Notes: generated by a model from the letters alone, not told the origin. Counted from the stretch's first letter, positions 33,759 through 46,493 are shown. The stretch: DNA of 64,000 nucleotides from Garcia nutans (GCA_947685225.1 CANTUV010000032.1:21335501-21399500), one strand, 5' to 3'. Made by a program: numbers and translations.

Positions 33759-35354
33759 TGTTTTATTAGTTTTTGTTATAGATTTATGTCTTGTTTATTA
33801 TGATAATTATTGCTTTATTTAGGTATTTTGTTAGTTTTTATCGGTTTGTTTAGTGTTTTCATTAATTTTGTTAGTTTTAGTTTATTTCAGTGTTTATGTC
33901 GTTTTTGATCTAGTTTTTAGTATGGTGTTTATGTTTTGTTGGTTATTGTTTATTCACTTCTTGTTTAAAGTTTGTTTGAAGTTTTGTTTTAGGTTAAACA
34001 GCCAAGGAACCAAAAAGAAGAAAAATGGACAGTAGCTGACACATGCAGATGACACAGCCAAGTCACTGGCCGTGTCCCATATCAAGCTAAAAGGAAGCCA
34101 CAAGACACAGAGATGGACACACTCAAGGGACACGGCTAAGTCAGTGGCCGTGTCCCTCCAAAGAAGCTCAACACGGCTAAGTCACCTTCAACATGGCCGT
34201 GTCTCACTTAAGTCCAAAGAAAAAGAAGACTAAATCTTCACATAAGCAAACACAGGCAAGGGACACGGCCAAGTCAGTGGCCGTGTCCCTCCAAAGACCA
34301 CCCACACGGCGAAGTCACCTTCAACTTGGCCGTGTCCCTCATGAACCAAAGGCGTAGCGAATTTTTTAAAGCGGACGTTTCATATAAAAGGAAAAAAGAA
34401 GCTAGGGTTGAGGGGGTGGAGATTTTGAGAGGAGATTGAGTCGTCAAGAGAGTTTAGGTTTTGATAACTTTGTTTTCTTTGATTTTTTATTACACTTTCG
34501 ATTAAACTAGCTAGATTAGATTGTTCATGCCATTGATACATCCCTCTTGCAAGATTTGAACAAGAGATTCGTCTGAAGCTTCAAGGAGTTTGTAATTTGG
34601 CTTTATTCTTGAACTTATTCTCTTTATTTTCATTGGAATTGTATTTATGGATATTATCATGTCTAAATTGATTTCTTTGATTATTAATGAGATGAGTATG
34701 TTTGATAGCAATATGAACTAATTTGATCTAGTCTAGGGTTTGTATGGATCTGCTATGATTGTATGAATTGGTTATTACTCTTAACTCAATTATTTGTTTA
34801 AGCCTTTATTGAATGAATTATTGCTAATATATAATTGATTGGCCACCAATTATGTATTTTAGGTATTAGATGATGGATTGAGAGATGAAGTCTAATGCTG
34901 GAACAATTCAATTAAGGACTTAGGTGAATTAGAGATATAACCTAGGAAAAGATTACTTCAATTGGAACAAGATTATTTGAGAGAGGTTTAAATGCGAGAG
35001 CTTATTTCCTTTATTCAATTAATTAAGTTGCTTGAGACTTAATCTTTGAAATTAAATTGGTTAAGAGGAATAACCGTTCATACATATAAGTAGCAGAGAA
35101 GTGCAAACCCTAGACCTTCTTATTAAGTGAATCAAAACATCAGCTCAATTTACTTTTACTATTTTAAACTTCGATCAATCTTCTTCATTAATTGTTAGTA
35201 ATTTAAATTTCTTCATTACTTGTTATTTATAATCTGATAATCAATTAGCCACTTTAGCTTCCTTGTGAGACAACCTTGGGGCGATCACCTTTGCTACAGC
35301 TACCTCGTATTCTTGCGAGTGACGCTTTGTAGTAGAGTTAATTTGAGCGCAACA
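33759..35354 (+). repeat. Athila 3' LTR
   Basis: Starts TGTTTTATTAG, ends AGCGCAACA, near-identical to 25085-26731. Dyads at 34049-34345. Unlike a normal element end it is followed not by target DNA but by another PBS and gag start. Confidence 0.88.
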
Positions 35355-35632
35355 AGTTTTTGGCGCCGCTGCCGGGGAGGCTAATTGGCGTAATTGTTTA
35401 TTAGTTTTAGAAATTTTAGATTATTTTTCATTGTTTACTTTTGATTTTATTTTTCCTTTACTTATAATAATTTCTTTTTCTAGAAAATTCTGTTTATGCA
35501 AGGTAGGAGATCACTCGAAGGAGAGCTACATCCATTTATTCCAGAAATTCAGAGAGTGAAAAGGAGCAGGGAAGAGTTTGAACTGTACACAGGATTTGAT
35601 ACTACAGAGGAGGACACTTCTGATTTTGAACA
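35355..35632 (+). mobile_element. Partial second Athila leader and gag start after the 3' LTR
   Basis: Nearly identical to 26732-27009: PBS at 35361-35378, leader, ATG at 35496 and gag codons to TTEEDTSDFE. It then breaks into gypsy RT. This is the trace of a tandem LTR-interior-LTR-interior arrangement whose right end was deleted. Confidence 0.85.
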
Positions 35633-35867
35633 GTTGAAGGAGATCTTGACTCAAGCTCCTGTTCTTACCCTGCCTGTGGAAGGTAAACCATATGTGATTT
35701 ACAGTGATGCTTCACATAGTGGTTTAGGTTGTGTTTTGTTACAGGATGGTAGAGTCATAGCTTATGCTTCTTGGCAGTTGAAGCCGCATGAGCTTAATTA
35801 TCCTAAGCATGATTTGGAATTGGCAGCCATAGTTTTTGCTTTGAAGATTTGGCGACATTACCTTTAA
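35496..35867 (+). CDS. Chimeric ORF: Athila gag N-terminus fused in frame to gypsy RT/RNase H
   Basis: One open frame of 123 codons. Residues 1-44 are the Athila gag start (MQGRRSLEGELHPFIPEIQR...). From residue 45 it is gypsy QLKEILTQAPVLTLPVEGKP followed by YVIYSDASHSGLGCVLLQDG, the first RNase H Asp segment, ending at a stop after IWRHYL (a TAT-to-TAA type change by comparison with 10310). The junction shares ttttga between both parents. Most likely a by-product of deletion, not a selected gene. It lacks the RNase H C-terminus. Confidence 0.6.
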   Translation: MQGRRSLEGELHPFIPEIQRVKRSREEFELYTGFDTTEEDTSDFEQLKEILTQAPVLTLPVEGKPYVIYSDASHSGLGCVLLQDGRVIAYASWQLKPHELNYPKHDLELAAIVFALKIWRHYL

Positions 35868-37588
35868 GGGGAGAAGTGTTTCATTTATACAGATCACAAG
35901 AGTTTGAAATACTTGAGTGTTCAGAGAGAGCTGAATCTTTGGCAGAGACGGTGGTTGGAGTATATTAAAGACTATGATTGTTTAATTGATTATCATCCTG
36001 GCAAGGCAAATGTTGTTGCAGATGCCTTGATTCAGAAGTCTTTAGCAGGTTTAACTACTTATTCTCTCTCGTTGCTTATTGAGTTGAGAGCGTTGCATGC
36101 TAGTTTTGAATCATGTGATGATGGTGCTTTATTGGCTCAGTTACAGTTGAGACCGGTCTTGTTGGATCATATTAGGGAGGCTCAGTTGGCAGATGAAAGA
36201 TTTCAGAAGATTGTTTCAGATTGCCAAAAGGGGGAGAGCGTAGATTTTTATGTGAGAAGTGAGGGCAGGCTATGGTACAAAGATAGATTGTGTGTTCCTA
36301 ATTATGCAAGATTGAAATAGATTATTTTGGAGGAAGCACATCAGTCAGCTTTTGCTATGCACCCTAGGAATACTAAGATGTATCATGATTTGAAGCAACA
36401 TTATTGGTGGTCAGGTATGAAGAGGGACATAGCGGAGTTTGTATCTAAATGTCTCACTTGTCAAAGAGTGAAGGCCGAGCACCAAGTTCCTTCGAGGTTG
36501 CTCCAACCTTTATAGTGCCTGAATGGAAATGGGAGCGAGTAACGATAAATTTTGTGACTAGTTTGCCATTGACTTTGAAGAAGCATGATGCCATATGAGT
36601 GATTGTTGATATATTGATGAAGACAGCTCAGTTTCTTCCAGTTCAGATGGACTATTCTCTTGAGAAGTTGGCTGAGCTGTATATCAATGAGATAGTGAGA
36701 GTGCATGGAGTCCCAATTTCTTTGGTGTCTGATCGAGATCCTCGGTTTACTTTAAGATTTTGGAAGAGTTTGCATGATGCTTTGGGTTCTCGATTATATT
36801 TTAGCACTGCTTTCCATCCACAGACAGATGGGTAGTCAGAGAGAATGATACAGATTTTGGAGGACATGTTGAAAAGTTGCGTCATTGATTTCTCAGGGAG
36901 TTGGGACAGATTCTTGCCATTGATGGAATTTGCTTATAACAACAGTCATCAATCTAGTATTGGAATGGCACCTTATGAGGCATTGTATGATAGAAGATGC
37001 AAGATGCCTTTATGTTGGGATGAGGTTGGAAAAGGTAAGTTGGTTGGTCCTGATCTGATTAAAGAGACGGAAGAGAAAGTGAAGATAATTTGGGATAGGT
37101 TGAAAGCAGCTTCAGACCGTCAAAAATCCTATTCAGATTTGAAGAGGAGAGACATAGAGTTCAATGTAGGAGAAAAAGTATTTTTAAAAGTGTCTCCTTG
37201 GAAGAAAATTTTGAGATTTGGCCGTAAAGGAAAATTGAGTCCTCGTTTCATTGGACCTTATGAAGTACTGGATAGAGTTGGACTAGTTACTTATCAACTC
37301 ACTTTGCCGCCTGAATTGGATAGAATTCATAATGTCTTCCATATTTCTATGCTACGGAGGTACAGATTAGACCCATCTCACGTTCTGTCAGTGGAATCTA
37401 TTGAGGTGAGTCCGGATCTGACTTTTGAAGAAGAACCAATGGCTATTTTGGTATATGAAGCGAAAGAGTTGAGAAATAAGAAAGTGCCACTTGTGAAAGT
37501 TGTTTGGAAGAATCATGCTAAGAAGGAGGCAACTTGGGAGAGTGAGCAAGCGATGCGAGATCAGTATCTCCAGCTGTTTCAGACTTGA
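35627..37588 (+). pseudogene. gypsy RNase H, integrase and chromodomain (right part of split element)
   Basis: Continues the RT fragment at 24690-25084 on the other side of the Athila block. Pieces: RNase H C-terminus and tether (35904-36320, DYHPGKANVVADALIQKS); integrase H2C2 zinc finger (36327-36515, ending KCLTCQRVKAEHQVPSRLLQ); catalytic core with a first-Asp block reading INFVTSLPL, where family copies read IDFVT, then SDRDPRF and FHPQTDG (36599-36835); and an open 247-codon end (36845-37588) with the GPY module and chromodomain (REL-type ELRNKKVPLVKVVWKNHAKK). Stops at about 35865, 36318, 36513, 36597 and 36836. Confidence 0.88.
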
Positions 37589-37620
37589 GAACAGGTAATT
37601 TCGAGGATAAAATTATTTTT

Positions 37621-37634
37621 GTAGAGGGGGAGAA
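37621..37634 (+). promoter_or_regulatory. Polypurine tract of plus-strand gypsy element
   Basis: gtagagggggagaa lies just before the 3' LTR start TGTAATATCC. Confidence 0.75.
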
Positions 37635-37635
37635 T

Positions 37636-39521
37636 TGTAATATCCCAAATGATATCCTAGAATTTTAGAAATGTTAATTGTTGAATCAAATTAAATGATT
37701 TAAAGTGTGTATATTTGATTAAGTGGAAAGAAAGGAAAAGGGAAGTGTGTATATGTTGTATATATGAAGATATATACAACATATACAAGTCAACATTTTA
37801 ATTATGGTCAAATGATATATTTAATTATATAAAATGGAAATTAGATGTTAGTGAAAGATGATATTTATAATATTATAATAATTTAAATTGCTTGGTGGAG
37901 ATTTAGTGAGGATTTATGTGGTCAATGTAGTGGAGTGGTAATTGACCTTTCATCATCTTCATCTTCTTCTTTCTTCTCCAAGAGTTGGCCACCACCATTA
38001 GGAAGGGAAGAGAGGTGTTGTTGCTTCCTAACTCAAGCAACTGAAGGATTTCAAGAGATCAAGTTGGATATTTAAGGATTTTCTTCACTTTTGGTAAGTT
38101 TCCAACTTATTTCTTTGTTTTCTTTTGAGTTTGTGTATTTGAGTTTGGTGGATGGTTGGTGTAGTTGTGTGTACGGTTGATTTTGGTGTGTTTGAAGTTG
38201 TTTTGTTAAATTGACTTTGATTTTGGAGTAGGATTGAAGAGAAAAGGGTTAAGTTTGGTGAAGAAAACAAGAGTTGTAGGTGGTGTGACTTTGAGTTTTG
38301 AAATATGGTTGTGTTTGTGTTTTGATGCATGTAATTGAGTTGTTTTAATGTTATGCAAGTTTATTATGGTATATTGATGGTTTTGGTTAAGTTTGTTTGA
38401 AGTGGAAAAGGGTAAAAGAAAGATGTTTGTTGGATTTGGTGTTTTTGGTGTCGATTTCAGGTTTTTGGCCTGACACGCCCATTAACACGGCCATGTCTTT
38501 GGGCATGTCATTTTTTTTGTTTTTAGTATGGGTGACATGAGAGTGACACACCCATGTCACTGAGCATGTCATAGCTTATATGTGGTTGTAGTTTTGACAC
38601 GTCCAGTGACATGCCCATATCACTGAGCGTGTCATAGCTACTATGTTGGAGGAGGATTGACACGTACAGTGACACGCCCATGTCATTGACCGTGTCAAAG
38701 CTTCTGTGTTATGGGTTTAGGGCATGATCAGGGACACGCCCGTATTGTTGAGCGTGTCATGTGTATAGTTTGCCCTAGATAGTTCTTATTCTTATTTTCT
38801 TATGTGTATCACTAAGTGAGAATGTATAATCACCTTTGGATTAGGTTTTGAAGAGATTTGAGTTTCCCTAATCCAAGTGTTGAAGATATCTTGTAAGAGG
38901 AGGTTGTTAGATTGGTGTTTGTTGCTCTTAGAGGTAAGTACAAACTTTACATGATTGCATACATTTACATGACTTTAGGACTTAACACATTTGGTTGGAA
39001 AATGTGTTAAGTTACCTATTATATTGTTAATGTATGAGAATGGTGTTGTGATTTGCATTATGTAAACTATGTGAAATATATGTTGAGGATTCAAAATGTA
39101 TGATTAAGGTAATTTGTTATGTATACCCTAATGATGATATGTGAAGCCATTGGTAATGGCTATAATGATATAAATGAAATATTTGGGGCATTGTGCCTAG
39201 ATGATCATAAAAAAAATGAGAACGGATTTGATAATGAAATTATGAAAGAATTGTGTGCCTAGTATGTTATTCAATTTTTAGAGTTTTATTGTTGGTGGCA
39301 TGCCTAAAAGTAATAATCCCTTAAAGCTGGGTTGGGCTTGGTCTTTGAAGATAGGTTGGGTTGATGCTGAGCTCCCCTTGAAGCTTGGTTAAGCCTAGTC
39401 CTTGAAGCCTAGTTGGGATGTTACATATGAGGTAATCCTCATTGTGATAATGATTCGCCTTCGGGCTTAATAAATGTGATTATTGGACCAAAACTGTAAC
39501 TCTGGAATTTGAATGGAATAC
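37636..39521 (+). repeat. 3' LTR of plus-strand gypsy element, cut by a later insertion
   Basis: Starts TGTAATATCCC. It contains gacacgcccat/gggcatgtca dyads (38470-38760) and the CCTTGAAG minisatellite (39315-39425). It breaks off in the ggaatttgaatgga block at 39521, where a minus-strand gypsy LTR begins. The rest of the LTR, with the hairpins and the GGTGTTACA end, must lie right of the window. Confidence 0.8.
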
Positions 39522-39879
39522 AGTAACACCCTTATATCTTATATACGCACAATACATACACTCAGTATATGTAAAGTACACATATAAAGTATAAGAATGC
39601 CATAATCCGGTTTAATAAAAATTCACATTTCCAATTTAAAATTCCAAATACTTAAAATATATATTTAAATAGTAAATAAAATATTCTTTATTAATTATAG
39701 ATTCCAAAATATGCATTTTATATAAATTTTCTCTAGAAAAATTTATCAGAGTTTTATCTGTAAATAGGACATCCCAAAAATTCAACAAAACACAACATGC
39801 ATAATAACGCACTCTCAATAAACAATAAATCATCATTTCACCAATACTTCTAAATTCCTCCATAATTCCTCAAAACATT

Positions 39880-39912
<33 letters not shown>

Positions 39913-42900
39913 TAAAACACATATAAAAATCCCACATTACACAAGAATGGGCCCAAACAAACTAATATATCATTCAAATCCCAGAGTTTCTATTTTCGTC
40001 CATATTGACACCAAGTGTCTAGCCCCAAAGGCAAATCATATATCAGTAATGCCTAGCATCTAGACCTGAAGGCAAAATCATGTATCAGTGACATATAGCA
40101 TCTAGCGCAAAGGCAAAATTATAACACCCTTATACCTTATATATGTATAATATATATACCCAACATATGTAATATATGCATATGCGGTACAAAAATGTCA
40201 CAACACATTTTCTATAAAAACCCTTACTTTTCCAATTTTTAAATCTTAAATACTTTAAAATATGTATAAATAGAAAATAAAATATTACTTATCAAAAACA
40301 CATACTAATTCCCCGTTACAAATTTTTATAATTTGCAATATATAGATATATATACATCAAAACAAAATATAGCATACATAATGTCAAAATGTATGATAAT
40401 ATAAGATATGTACATTCTGACAGTGTGTCTCTGATCTTGATATCCAACAATCAACTCTACACTTAAGATCTCAAATCTAGACCCGGCTCGGACTAGACGA
40501 ACTCTCCGACTCTACCAGTTCTGCTCTGTCACCTGCGCAATGAATTACAATCACGCTAAGCCAAAAGCCTAGCAGTATAAACTTTGATAATAATAAAATT
40601 CAAATGAAATGCCAATGTATAATGCTTATGGATATCATATCTCATATCATCTCATTTCAACATATATCTCAATTATTCCACAATTCACAATTCACATAAA
40701 AAATAATACAAGCATAGGCCCAAAGGACCTAATGTGCTATTCAAATCCCAGAGTTACTAATTTGGTCCATATTGACACCTAGTGTCTAGCCCACAGGAAA
40801 ATCATAGTGATGCCCAGCATCTAGCCCGAAGGTAAGTGACGTCCAACGTCTAACCCGAAGGCAATCAATAGTTGCTCAAAAGCTAGCCCGAAGGCAAAAA
40901 ATGAGGATAACCTCATATGCATGCCACCAAACACAAAATTCTAAAAATTGCATAACATACTAGGCACACAATTATTTTATATTTCTCATTATCAATCTCT
41001 TTCTCATTTTCCCATAATTCATTAGGCACATTACCTCTTTTATTATTTATATCAATGTCATATTATTTCAACTCATCAAACCTTATATCCCAATATCATT
41101 ACATTGTATCACATTTTATGCAATCTAGCCATCACCAATGACTTTCCACAATATCTTTAATGCATACACAACAAACCACAATACCCAAACACTTTGGGTC
41201 ATTTTCACATATTGCACATATTAAACGTTTTACTCAATTTAGCCATTATCAATGGCTTTTCACATTTCATATAATGCATTCATAACAATTCACATAATAT
41301 AGCACAATGTTGATGCATATTCAATGAATCAAGGAACTTAACACATTTTCAATGTAATGCAAATACAATCAATATATCCAAAGTTTATAATTACCTTTAA
41401 AAGCAACAAAACAAGCTCAACCACCTCCTTCAACCTTTTCTTCCAAGATACCCTTCAACACTTGGATTGAGCAAATCAAATCTCCTCAAAGCCTAAACCA
41501 AATATGATTATAAATAGTCACTTAGTATCACACTTTAAGGCATATACATGATCTCTCAACACAAAGATAAGAACCACAAAGGAAAAACAAGGAAAAGAGC
41601 TATCTTGGGAAAAATCGACAAATGACACACTCAACGACATGGGCGTATCAATGACCGTGCCCTATGCCCACTATGCAGAAGCTTTGATACACTCAGTGAC
41701 ATGGGCGTGTCAATGACCGTGTCCTTAGTCCTGTGTTACAGTTGCTACAGCACATCCAAAGATATACGTGTGTCACTGCCCGTGGCAAACATATAGAATT
41801 ACAGTAGCTGTGACATTCTTAGTGATATGGGCGTGTCACTACACGTGTCACTAATACTAAAAATAGAATTATCGACACACCCAATGATATGGTCGTGTCA
41901 CTGGGCGTGTTAAGCCAAATCCTGCTATCAACATAAAATAGTCACATATCCAAAGTTATCATTCTTTTCCATACTTGAGCAATCTTTCTTTTTCCTCTTA
42001 AGCCTTTAAATCACCACTTCCATTCTCAAACTCTATCCAACACGATCAAATATATTATTTAACTTTAAAATACTTGGTTATGCATCAAAGAAACTCAAAT
42101 AAAATCAAATTACAAAATTTAAAAACATGAATTCACAACTCAAAAGTTATATGACCCTAAACTCTCTTTCTACACCAAACTCAACTCAAACTTAACCATT
42201 TCTTTAATCCAATCTTAAATCATGGTTAACCACTCAAAACAACTTCAGACATACCAATTCCAACCATAAAAACATACAACCATAATAAGTCAAAATTCAC
42301 ATCTATAAGAAAAATCCAAGAAAACAAGTTAGAACTTACCAACTCAAGAAGAAATCACCAAATCTTCCCTTGAAACCTTGAAAATCCTTCACCTTGAGTA
42401 GTATGGAAGAAGCAAATTCTTCTTTTCCTTTAATGGAGAAAACCGGCCTTCAATAGAGAAATAAGAAGAAGATGATCCACAAGTCATCTCTATCCAACCA
42501 CTTCACTCTTAACTATATATTTCTCACTTTTAACTTAGCCAAGTATAAATATTATTATTTAATTATAACATCAAATATCATCTTCTACTAACAATATAAT
42601 TTACATTTGAATTATTAAAATAAACTTTGACTTTTTAAAATTGGTTTGTATATGTTATGTATATTTACATATATATCACATATATATATATTACTTTTCC
42701 ACTTAAAATCTTTTCATTTTCATTTAAAATCATTTATTTAATTTATCAAATTAACTTATAATTTATTTAATTTAATTTCCAAAAATTGGAATTTTCAAAA
42801 ATTTTAGGATATTACAAAATCATGTATCAGTGACGCATAATGTCTAGCCCCGAAGGCAAATAATGAGGATAACATCATAAGCACGCCGCCAAATACAGAA

Positions 42901-44592
42901 CTTTGTAAATTGAATAATATACTAGGCACATTGCCTCATTTTCTCATTTTTCTCATTCATATCAATGCCAATTCACCTTAATTCATCATGTTTCATCATT
43001 TCATCACAATATATAACATTTCACATCAAAATCACATTACCCAAATATTTTGAATTATTTTCGCATAATTCATATAAATATTCAATTTAGCCATTATAAT
43101 GCATATATAACAATTCACATGTCATAGCACAATGTTCATGAATTTTCAAGCCACTAAGTAGCTTAACACATCTTCCATCCAAAATGTGTTAGGCCAAATG
43201 TAATGCAATTATACCTCATTTATGAAGAGTTTGTACATGCCTTAAAAAGCACTCAAATGCAAGCTAAAAAATCTCCCTCCAACCTTCACTTCCATCTTTC
43301 CCTTCAACACTAGGGTTGGGCAATTCACCTCTTCTTAATGCCTATACAAAATGTAATTAAATACAATCATTTAATATCACATTTTAAGGCATTCCCAACA
43401 TTAAACCCTAATTAAACCTCACTCCTACAAATTACCAAAATTTAGCCTAACCTTACTTTAACATTGGAAAACCATGTTAATCCATTTAAATTAGTGTTTA
43501 AGTTTATTCACATTATTTTATAACATGTTTCAATTATTCACATTCAACAAACATGCACTCTTTAAACAAAACCCTAAAAGGCCATAACCCTCCTCAATGA
43601 AGGTTCTTCACATACCAACTCATTCCAATTATTAATCCAAGCTTATTTCCATCACTTTTATCATTAAATAACACGATTTAAACATTAAAATCAAACAATC
43701 AACCAATACTTAGAAAATTTCCTTCCAAAATCCTAAATTCAACACTACCTTATCCAATCTCTAACCAAACTTAACCAAATCCATCATTTGACTTTAAAAT
43801 CCTTGTTTATGCATCAAAACAACAGGAATCAATTTGCACAGTTAAAATATAGGATTTTAAAAGTTCAAATGTTCCATAACCCTAAATTCTCTCTCTTTAA
43901 CCAAACTCACTCAAACTTAACCAATTCTTCAATCCAACTTAAGAATCATTAACCATTATCAAAATAACTTCACACTATCCCAATCAAGCAATTAAATCAT
44001 GACAAGACAAAACCCAAAATCCACATAATCAAATCTTCATGGAATTCCAAAGAAATAAGTTGGAAACTTACTATTTATGAAGAAAATCACTAAAATCCCA
44101 CTTGAAACTCGTTAAATCCTTCAATTGATGAAGCTTGGAAGAAGAAAAATCTTGAGTTACCTAGCTATGAAGGTTTGGCTCCTAAGGAAGAAGAAGAAAA
44201 AAGAAGAAGATAACTTTTCAATTTCTCTTTCTTTCCACTTTCAAATTTGACCATATATATAATATATTTTATTATATTTTAAATTAATTAATTAATTATT
44301 TATTTATTTATTCAAAAAACCAAAATTTCCTCTTCCAAGAAAAATAACTTATTTTTAATTTATTTAAATAATTTTATTTTTTAAGTATATTTACAATTAT
44401 GCCACTTGACTTTTGACTTTTCCTTTTAAAAGTTGACTTTTGTATATGTTGTGTATATTTCACATATATATCACATATACACTTTACTTATTCACTTAAA
44501 ATCCTTTCATTTTTCATTTAAGTTATTTATTTAATTTATTTAAATTAATTTTAATTTAATTTATTTAATTTTTAAAAATTACGAATGTTTCA
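39522..44592 (-). repeat. 3' LTR of second minus-strand gypsy element, with internal deletion and nested LTR
   Basis: The start reads AGTAACACCC (mutated TGTAACACCC), the end GAATGTTTCA beside the polypurine tract. Compared with 5611-8538 it lacks the part holding the hairpins between about 39925 and 39950. It contains gtctagcccgaaggcaaa repeats at 40005-40118 and 42830-42862, and an AT microsatellite at 39886-39912. It is split by the solo LTR at 40120-42816. Confidence 0.75.
40120..42816 (-). mobile_element. Solo gypsy LTR nested in an LTR
   Basis: Begins TATAACACCC (one change from TGTAACACCC), ends AGGATATTACA, 2.7 kb. The flanks caaaat|...|aaatcatg both come from a ggcaaaatcatg repeat present nearby (40073-40082), giving an approximate AAAT target duplication. 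Hairpin remnant at 40530-40565, gacacg dyads at 41622-41915. It has its own gtctagcccgaaggc repeats (40780-40895). Confidence 0.82.
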
Positions 44593-44636
44593 ATTCTCTC
44601 CCCATAAAGAAAATTTCATCCGCAAAATTATCTGAT

Positions 44637-45853
44637 ATCAAATTTGGAAAAACTGAGGATACTAGCTCTATATTGTCTGTTCACTCTCCCATGTCGCCTC
44701 CTTAGTGGCATGATTCCTCCATTGAACTTTCATAAGAGGCACCTTCTTGTTTCTCAACTCTTTCACTTCTCGTGCCAAAATTGGCACTGGCTCTTCTTCG
44801 TAAGTCAAATCTGGACTCACCTCAATAGACTCCACTGATAAGACATGAGATGGGTCTCACCTATCCTTTAAAGCATAGAGACATGGAAGACATTATGTAT
44901 CCGTTCTAACTCGAGCGGTAGAGCCAATCTATAAGCCACTGGACTAACTCTCTCCAGTACCTCATAAGGTCCTATGAAATGAGGGCTCAACTTCCCTTTG
45001 CGACCGAATCTCAAAATCTTCCTCCATGAAGACACCTTTAAGAACACCTTATCTCCCACACTGAACTTTATGTCTTTCCTTTTCAAATTTGTATAGGATT
45101 TTTGTCGGTCTGAAGTTGCTTTCAAACGATCCTAAATCACCTTCTCTTTCTCTTTTGTTTCTTTGATCAAATTGAGACCGACTAATTTACCTTCTCCAAC
45201 CTCATCCTAACATAAAGGTACCCTGCACTTCCTGCCATACAAGGCATCATAAGGTGCCATTCCAATGCTGGACTGATGATTGTTGTTGTAGGCAAACTCA
45301 ATCAGTGGCAAAAACCTATCCTAATTCCTAGTAAAATAAATGATACAGCTCCTCAACATGTCCTCTAAAATCTGTATCACTCTCTCTGACTGTTCATCTA
45401 TCTAAGGATGGAAGGCAGTACTAACGTGCAATCGAGAACCCAATGCATCCTGTAAACTCCTCCAAAATCTCAATGCAAACTAGGGATCTCGGTCCGAGGA
45501 AACTGGGACTCCATGCAATCTCACTATGTCACTGATATACAGCTCAGCCAACCTCGCAAGTGAATAATCCATCCAAAATGGAAGAAAATGAGCTGTCTTC
45601 ATCATCCGATCAACAATCACCCAGATTGCATCATGCTTCTTCTGGGTCAAAGGTAGTCTAGTCACAAAATCGATCATCACTCGCTCCCATTTCCACTCTG
45701 GCATTGACAATGGCTGAAGAAACCCTGAAGGAACTTGGTGCTCAACTTTCACTCTTTGGCAAGTGAGACATCTTGATACAAATTTTGTTATGCCCCTCTT
45801 CATACCTGACCACCAATAATGCTACTTTAAATCTTGATACATCTTGGTACTTT
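44637..45853 (-). pseudogene. gypsy integrase C-terminal part and chromodomain (left of CACTA)
   Basis: 44868-45125 encodes DIKFSVGDKVFLKVSSWRKI and HFIGPYEVLERVSPVAYRLA (GPY module). Below it, to about 44640, is the chromodomain. 45480-45803 encodes KCLTCQRV-type zinc finger end (CLTCQRVKVEHQVPSGFLQP), then the core with VMIDFVTRLPLTQKKHDAIW (first Asp kept). VPVSSDRDP lacks two residues usually present before SDRDP. Stops at several points. The frame is cut at 45856 by the CACTA element. Confidence 0.85.
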
Positions 45854-45856
45854 TCA

Positions 45857-46265
45857 CACTACAAAAAAAAAGGCTATCTGCAATGGATAGAATCCGTCGC
45901 AAATCCGTCACAAATCAAGATTTGCGACCGATCTGTGACGGATACGATCCGTTAATAAAAAAGGCGTCGCAATTTTCAATTTTGCGACAGGCCATCGCAG
46001 ATTGCGATTGATTTGCTACCACTAGGCGGTTGCAAATTTGCCACTCAAATTTTCGCGGGCAGCAAATTTATCTTCCCGCCATTTTCAAGGTCATAGTATT
46101 CCGTCGCAGATTGTCGTTGCAGATTTTCCGTCATAGATTTTGTCACAAAACTCATCGCAAATCCGTCACAAAGGCCGTCGCAGATGTTCTGGAGTATATA
46201 TATGTCGTGGTGTTTTCCGTGGCAAATTTCGTCGCAGATGCCGTCGCAGATGCAATGGATTTACA
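45857..46265. repeat. CACTA left terminal and subterminal repeats
   Basis: CACTAC terminus, then more than a dozen copies of CGTCGCAAAT, CGTCGCAGAT, TTGCGAC and close variants in both orientations. These are the expected binding sites of the TNPA-type protein. Non-coding. Confidence 0.85.
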
Positions 46266-46493
46266 ATTTTTGTGTCATTATATGGATTTTATATATAAAA
46301 TACACACCTGTAGTAATAAGATTTACAATTTAATTACATAAATCTAAATTTACACCAATTTTCATTGATATAAAATGCAATAGTTAGTTAAACTAACATA
46401 ATTCAAAAGTCATTACAATATATAAGTTTTAAAAATTTCAAAGTATTAAAGTATGAACACTTTCAAAAGTAAAAACTAAGCCGAAGGCATACA
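46266..46493. other. 3' untranslated or spacer sequence of CACTA
   Basis: AT-rich, no coding potential. It lies between the subterminal repeats and the stop of the TNPA-like gene, so probably includes that gene's 3' UTR. Confidence 0.4.

Larger units (their letters stand above)
25085..35354 (+). mobile_element. Athila-type Ty3/gypsy retrotransposon, deletion derivative
   Basis: 5' LTR 25085-26731, tRNA-Asp-type PBS, gag, protease, integrase tail, a long 3' non-coding region, polypurine tract and 3' LTR 33759-35354. RT, RNase H and most of integrase are absent, so it would need help in trans. A solo gypsy LTR is nested at 28451-31029. It is inserted into the RT gene of a plus-strand gypsy element. 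Its LTRs are nearly identical apart from a 51-base duplication, so it is young. Confidence 0.88.

Noticed and set aside
39880..39912. AT dinucleotide run as a possible replication or matrix attachment signal
   Set aside because: Ordinary microsatellite inside an LTR; similar runs occur at 8395, 15935 and 51595.
46030..46341. 103-codon plus-strand frame with repeated VANFVADAVAD
   Set aside because: Translation of the CGTCGCAGAT subterminal repeats of CACTA.
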